A DNA stretch of 64,000 nucleotides from Maricaulis maris_C (lineage in GTDB: Bacteria > Pseudomonadota > Alphaproteobacteria > Caulobacterales > Maricaulaceae). Of this stretch, positions 62,612-64,000 are shown in pieces. Below the pieces are notes generated by a model. That model was not told where the DNA came from. It was given only the letters and a program-made list of their open reading frames with translations, and ran no database searches. Made by a program: the position numbers and the translations under genes. Each line of letters opens with the position of its first letter. Position 1 is the stretch's first letter. The stretch spans positions 124,001 to 188,000 of the forward strand of contig NZ_JAGDYT010000003.1 in NCBI RefSeq assembly GCF_049116555.1. The letters run 5' to 3'.

Positions 62612-63475
62612 ATGAGCAAACCCCTTTACCGCCTGACCTCCATCGCCCGGCCGCTGGAAGCGAAATATCCAACCAATCGCGCCGTGTTGATTGCGCTGCC
62701 GCTGATCGCACTCGGCCTCGGAATCTATGCCTATGCCTCCGCAGGCGGCGGTGCCGTGAATGCCGTGATCTCAGGGCTGGAAGGGATGCTGGTGAGTTTC
62801 CTCGTCTGGGCGCTGGGCCGGGAAGCCGATCCCGATCGCAATCTGACCGCCTTCGCCAGCGCCGCACTGGTGCTCTACGCCCTTGTGCTCGGCCTGCCGG
62901 TCGCCGTCTGGACGCTGGCTTTTGCACTCATGGCCGCGCGAACGGTCAACCGCACGGTCGGGCAACCGGCCAAGCCGGGTGATCTGGTTATGGTGCTGAT
63001 CCTCGCCGGCCTCTCCGTCTTCTCGGAAGGCTATGCCTTGATGGGTGTCGTCGCCGCCATCGCCATAGCGATCGATGTCCAGCTCGACCGGTCCCGCTCT
63101 CTGGCCCTGATTGCGGCCCTGATTGCCCTCTCCTTTACCGTCTGGCAGCTGATCACGCTGGAAGGCGATTTCGTCGCTCTCCTGTGGCCGGAAGCCGCCT
63201 CGACGACATTGATGAGCATCATCGGCGGTCTGGTCGTGATCGGGCTCGCAAGCGCCTTCTTCTGCCCGAAACCGACCAGTGTCTGTGATGCACGCGGCGA
63301 ACCGCTCAGCCAGGCCCGCGTGCGCGGCGGACGGCTGGTTATCGCGCTGGTCCTGCTGGCCGGCATGCCAGAAGGCAATGCGCTCGCACACGCGCTTTAC
63401 CCCTTGGGCGGCCTGCTGCTTGTCACTTTCGTCGTCGGCCTGATTCCGGCCATTCGGCCCAAGCCAACGCGCTAG
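62612..63475 (+). CDS. Polytopic membrane protein of unknown function
   Basis: A 287-residue protein with about eight to ten helices, rich in Ala, Leu and Val. ATG 62612 follows AAAGAGGAA. A cytoplasmic loop (CPKPTSVCDARGEPLSQARVRGG, given as two blocks CPKPTSVCDARG and EPLSQARVRGG) holds two Cys. No recognised family. Divergent from the channel gene at 62542 with a 69-base gap. Confidence 0.55.
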   Translation: MSKPLYRLTSIARPLEAKYPTNRAVLIALPLIALGLGIYAYASAGGGAVNAVISGLEGMLVSFLVWALGREADPDRNLTAFASAALVLYALVLGLPVAVWTLAFALMAARTVNRTVGQPAKPGDLVMVLILAGLSVFSEGYALMGVVAAIAIAIDVQLDRSRSLALIAALIALSFTVWQLITLEGDFVALLWPEAASTTLMSIIGGLVVIGLASAFFCPKPTSVCDARGEPLSQARVRGGRLVIALVLLAGMPEGNALAHALYPLGGLLLVTFVVGLIPAIRPKPTR

Positions 63476-63508
63476 CGACAACGCAGCCCCTCATCGGGAA
63501 ACGCTGTC

Positions 63509-63961
63509 CTAGCGCGCCTGGGGAATCAGCGCATTTCGGCGGAAGAGCATGATGATGAGATAAGCGATCAGCCCCAGGTCGAGCACATTTGTGATCGTGT
63601 CCGACACAGAGCCGATCGTGATGCCGTAGACGAGCCCAGGGGCCGAGGACGTGAAGACAAACCACATGTAAGCGTGGAGTATCGCACTGGCGAAATAGAT
63701 CGTCGTCGCCAGTGCCAGCCTGGACCGCCAGACCAGTATGGTCGCAATCACATAGCCGGACAGATAGACACTCCATCCGATGAACACCCAAGATGACACC
63801 TGGGAGGCATAGGTCAGGAACTCGACCCCCGGCTCCATCAATCCAGCCCGGACCGCCAAGGCAACCGTCAACCAGCCAAAAGAATAAACGATCCGGATCG
63901 TCGCTAGAGTAATCACGACCCGTATACTCATCGAAGATGCCAGACCGGCTTGCTTGCTCAT
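63509..63961 (-). CDS. Small four-helix membrane protein (LHxxxW family, member D)
   Basis: A 150-residue protein with four predicted helices. The signature reads WRSRLALATTIYFASAI then LHAYMWFVF, aligning with members A (23902), B (34374) and C (35393). ATG 63961 is preceded by AAAGGCG. The last 39 bases of the window after it carry no feature I can support. Function unknown. Confidence 0.6.
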   Translation of the reverse strand: MSKQAGLASSMSIRVVITLATIRIVYSFGWLTVALAVRAGLMEPGVEFLTYASQVSSWVFIGWSVYLSGYVIATILVWRSRLALATTIYFASAILHAYMWFVFTSSAPGLVYGITIGSVSDTITNVLDLGLIAYLIIMLFRRNALIPQAR

Positions 63962-64000
63962 GGCGACCGGCGCCTTTCTTCGTTATCCAATCCTTGCCCG

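Overview
The window looks like a chromosomal segment of a marine, GC-rich, prosthecate alphaproteobacterium of the Maricaulis/Caulobacter type. The evidence is gene content: a holdfast polysaccharide (hfs) locus, the pole-organising protein SpmX, the division-site ATPase MipZ, a flagellar FliN homologue, and many small alphaproteobacterial membrane families. No insertion sequence, prophage, CRISPR array or integron was seen. Gene density is high, with many ATGA-type start/stop overlaps. One unresolved run of 11 N (26001-26011) sits inside a perfect inverted repeat.

Layout. 1-9.8 kb: an almost complete holdfast export and assembly locus (hfsK; hfsF-hfsG-hfsH-glycosyltransferase; hfsC-hfsB-hfsA; hfsD), which makes, deacetylates, flips, polymerises and exports the adhesin polysaccharide. 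9.8-16.8 kb: a small Sel1 protein, an unknown membrane protein, a 2-oxoglutarate/iron oxygenase, a lipase with a sequestered ribosome binding site, an MscS channel, and a 559-base intergenic stretch bounded by outward-facing terminators. 16.8-21.4 kb: the amidotransferase genes gatC, gatA and gatB with three overlapping small membrane-protein genes between gatA and gatB. 21.4-26 kb: ruvX, a permease, a Tat-exported repeat protein, a metallo-hydrolase and an acetyltransferase. 26-33.6 kb: housekeeping genes pyrB, a probably noncatalytic dihydroorotase, plsY, dprA, a membrane J-domain protein, mipZ, a SPOR lipoprotein and panC. 33.6-37.7 kb: glutaminyl cyclase, small membrane proteins and a JmjC-like cupin protein.

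37.9-51.2 kb carries the leucine (liu) catabolic genes, scattered in four places: methylcrotonyl-CoA carboxylase alpha and beta, methylglutaconyl-CoA hydratase and isovaleryl-CoA dehydrogenase. They are interleaved with unrelated genes (SOUL haem protein, flavodoxin-like reductase, cNMP-patatin lipase). Together they convert isovaleryl-CoA to HMG-CoA. 59.98-61.99 kb adds the propionyl-CoA carboxylase alpha subunit.

51.3-64 kb: spmX with an unusually long acidic/proline-rich linker and a candidate sigma-54 promoter, a Kelch protein, the Mg transporter MgtE, tRNA-Leu(GAG), fliN, lipB, two DUF805 proteins, a TLGYGD-filter ion channel and further membrane proteins. The observations I rate highest are four dispersed small four-helix membrane proteins that share an LHxxxW signature, the enlarged SpmX with a duplicated linear motif, the terminator-bounded intergenic region, the inverted repeat at the assembly gap, and the Tat-exported repeat protein.
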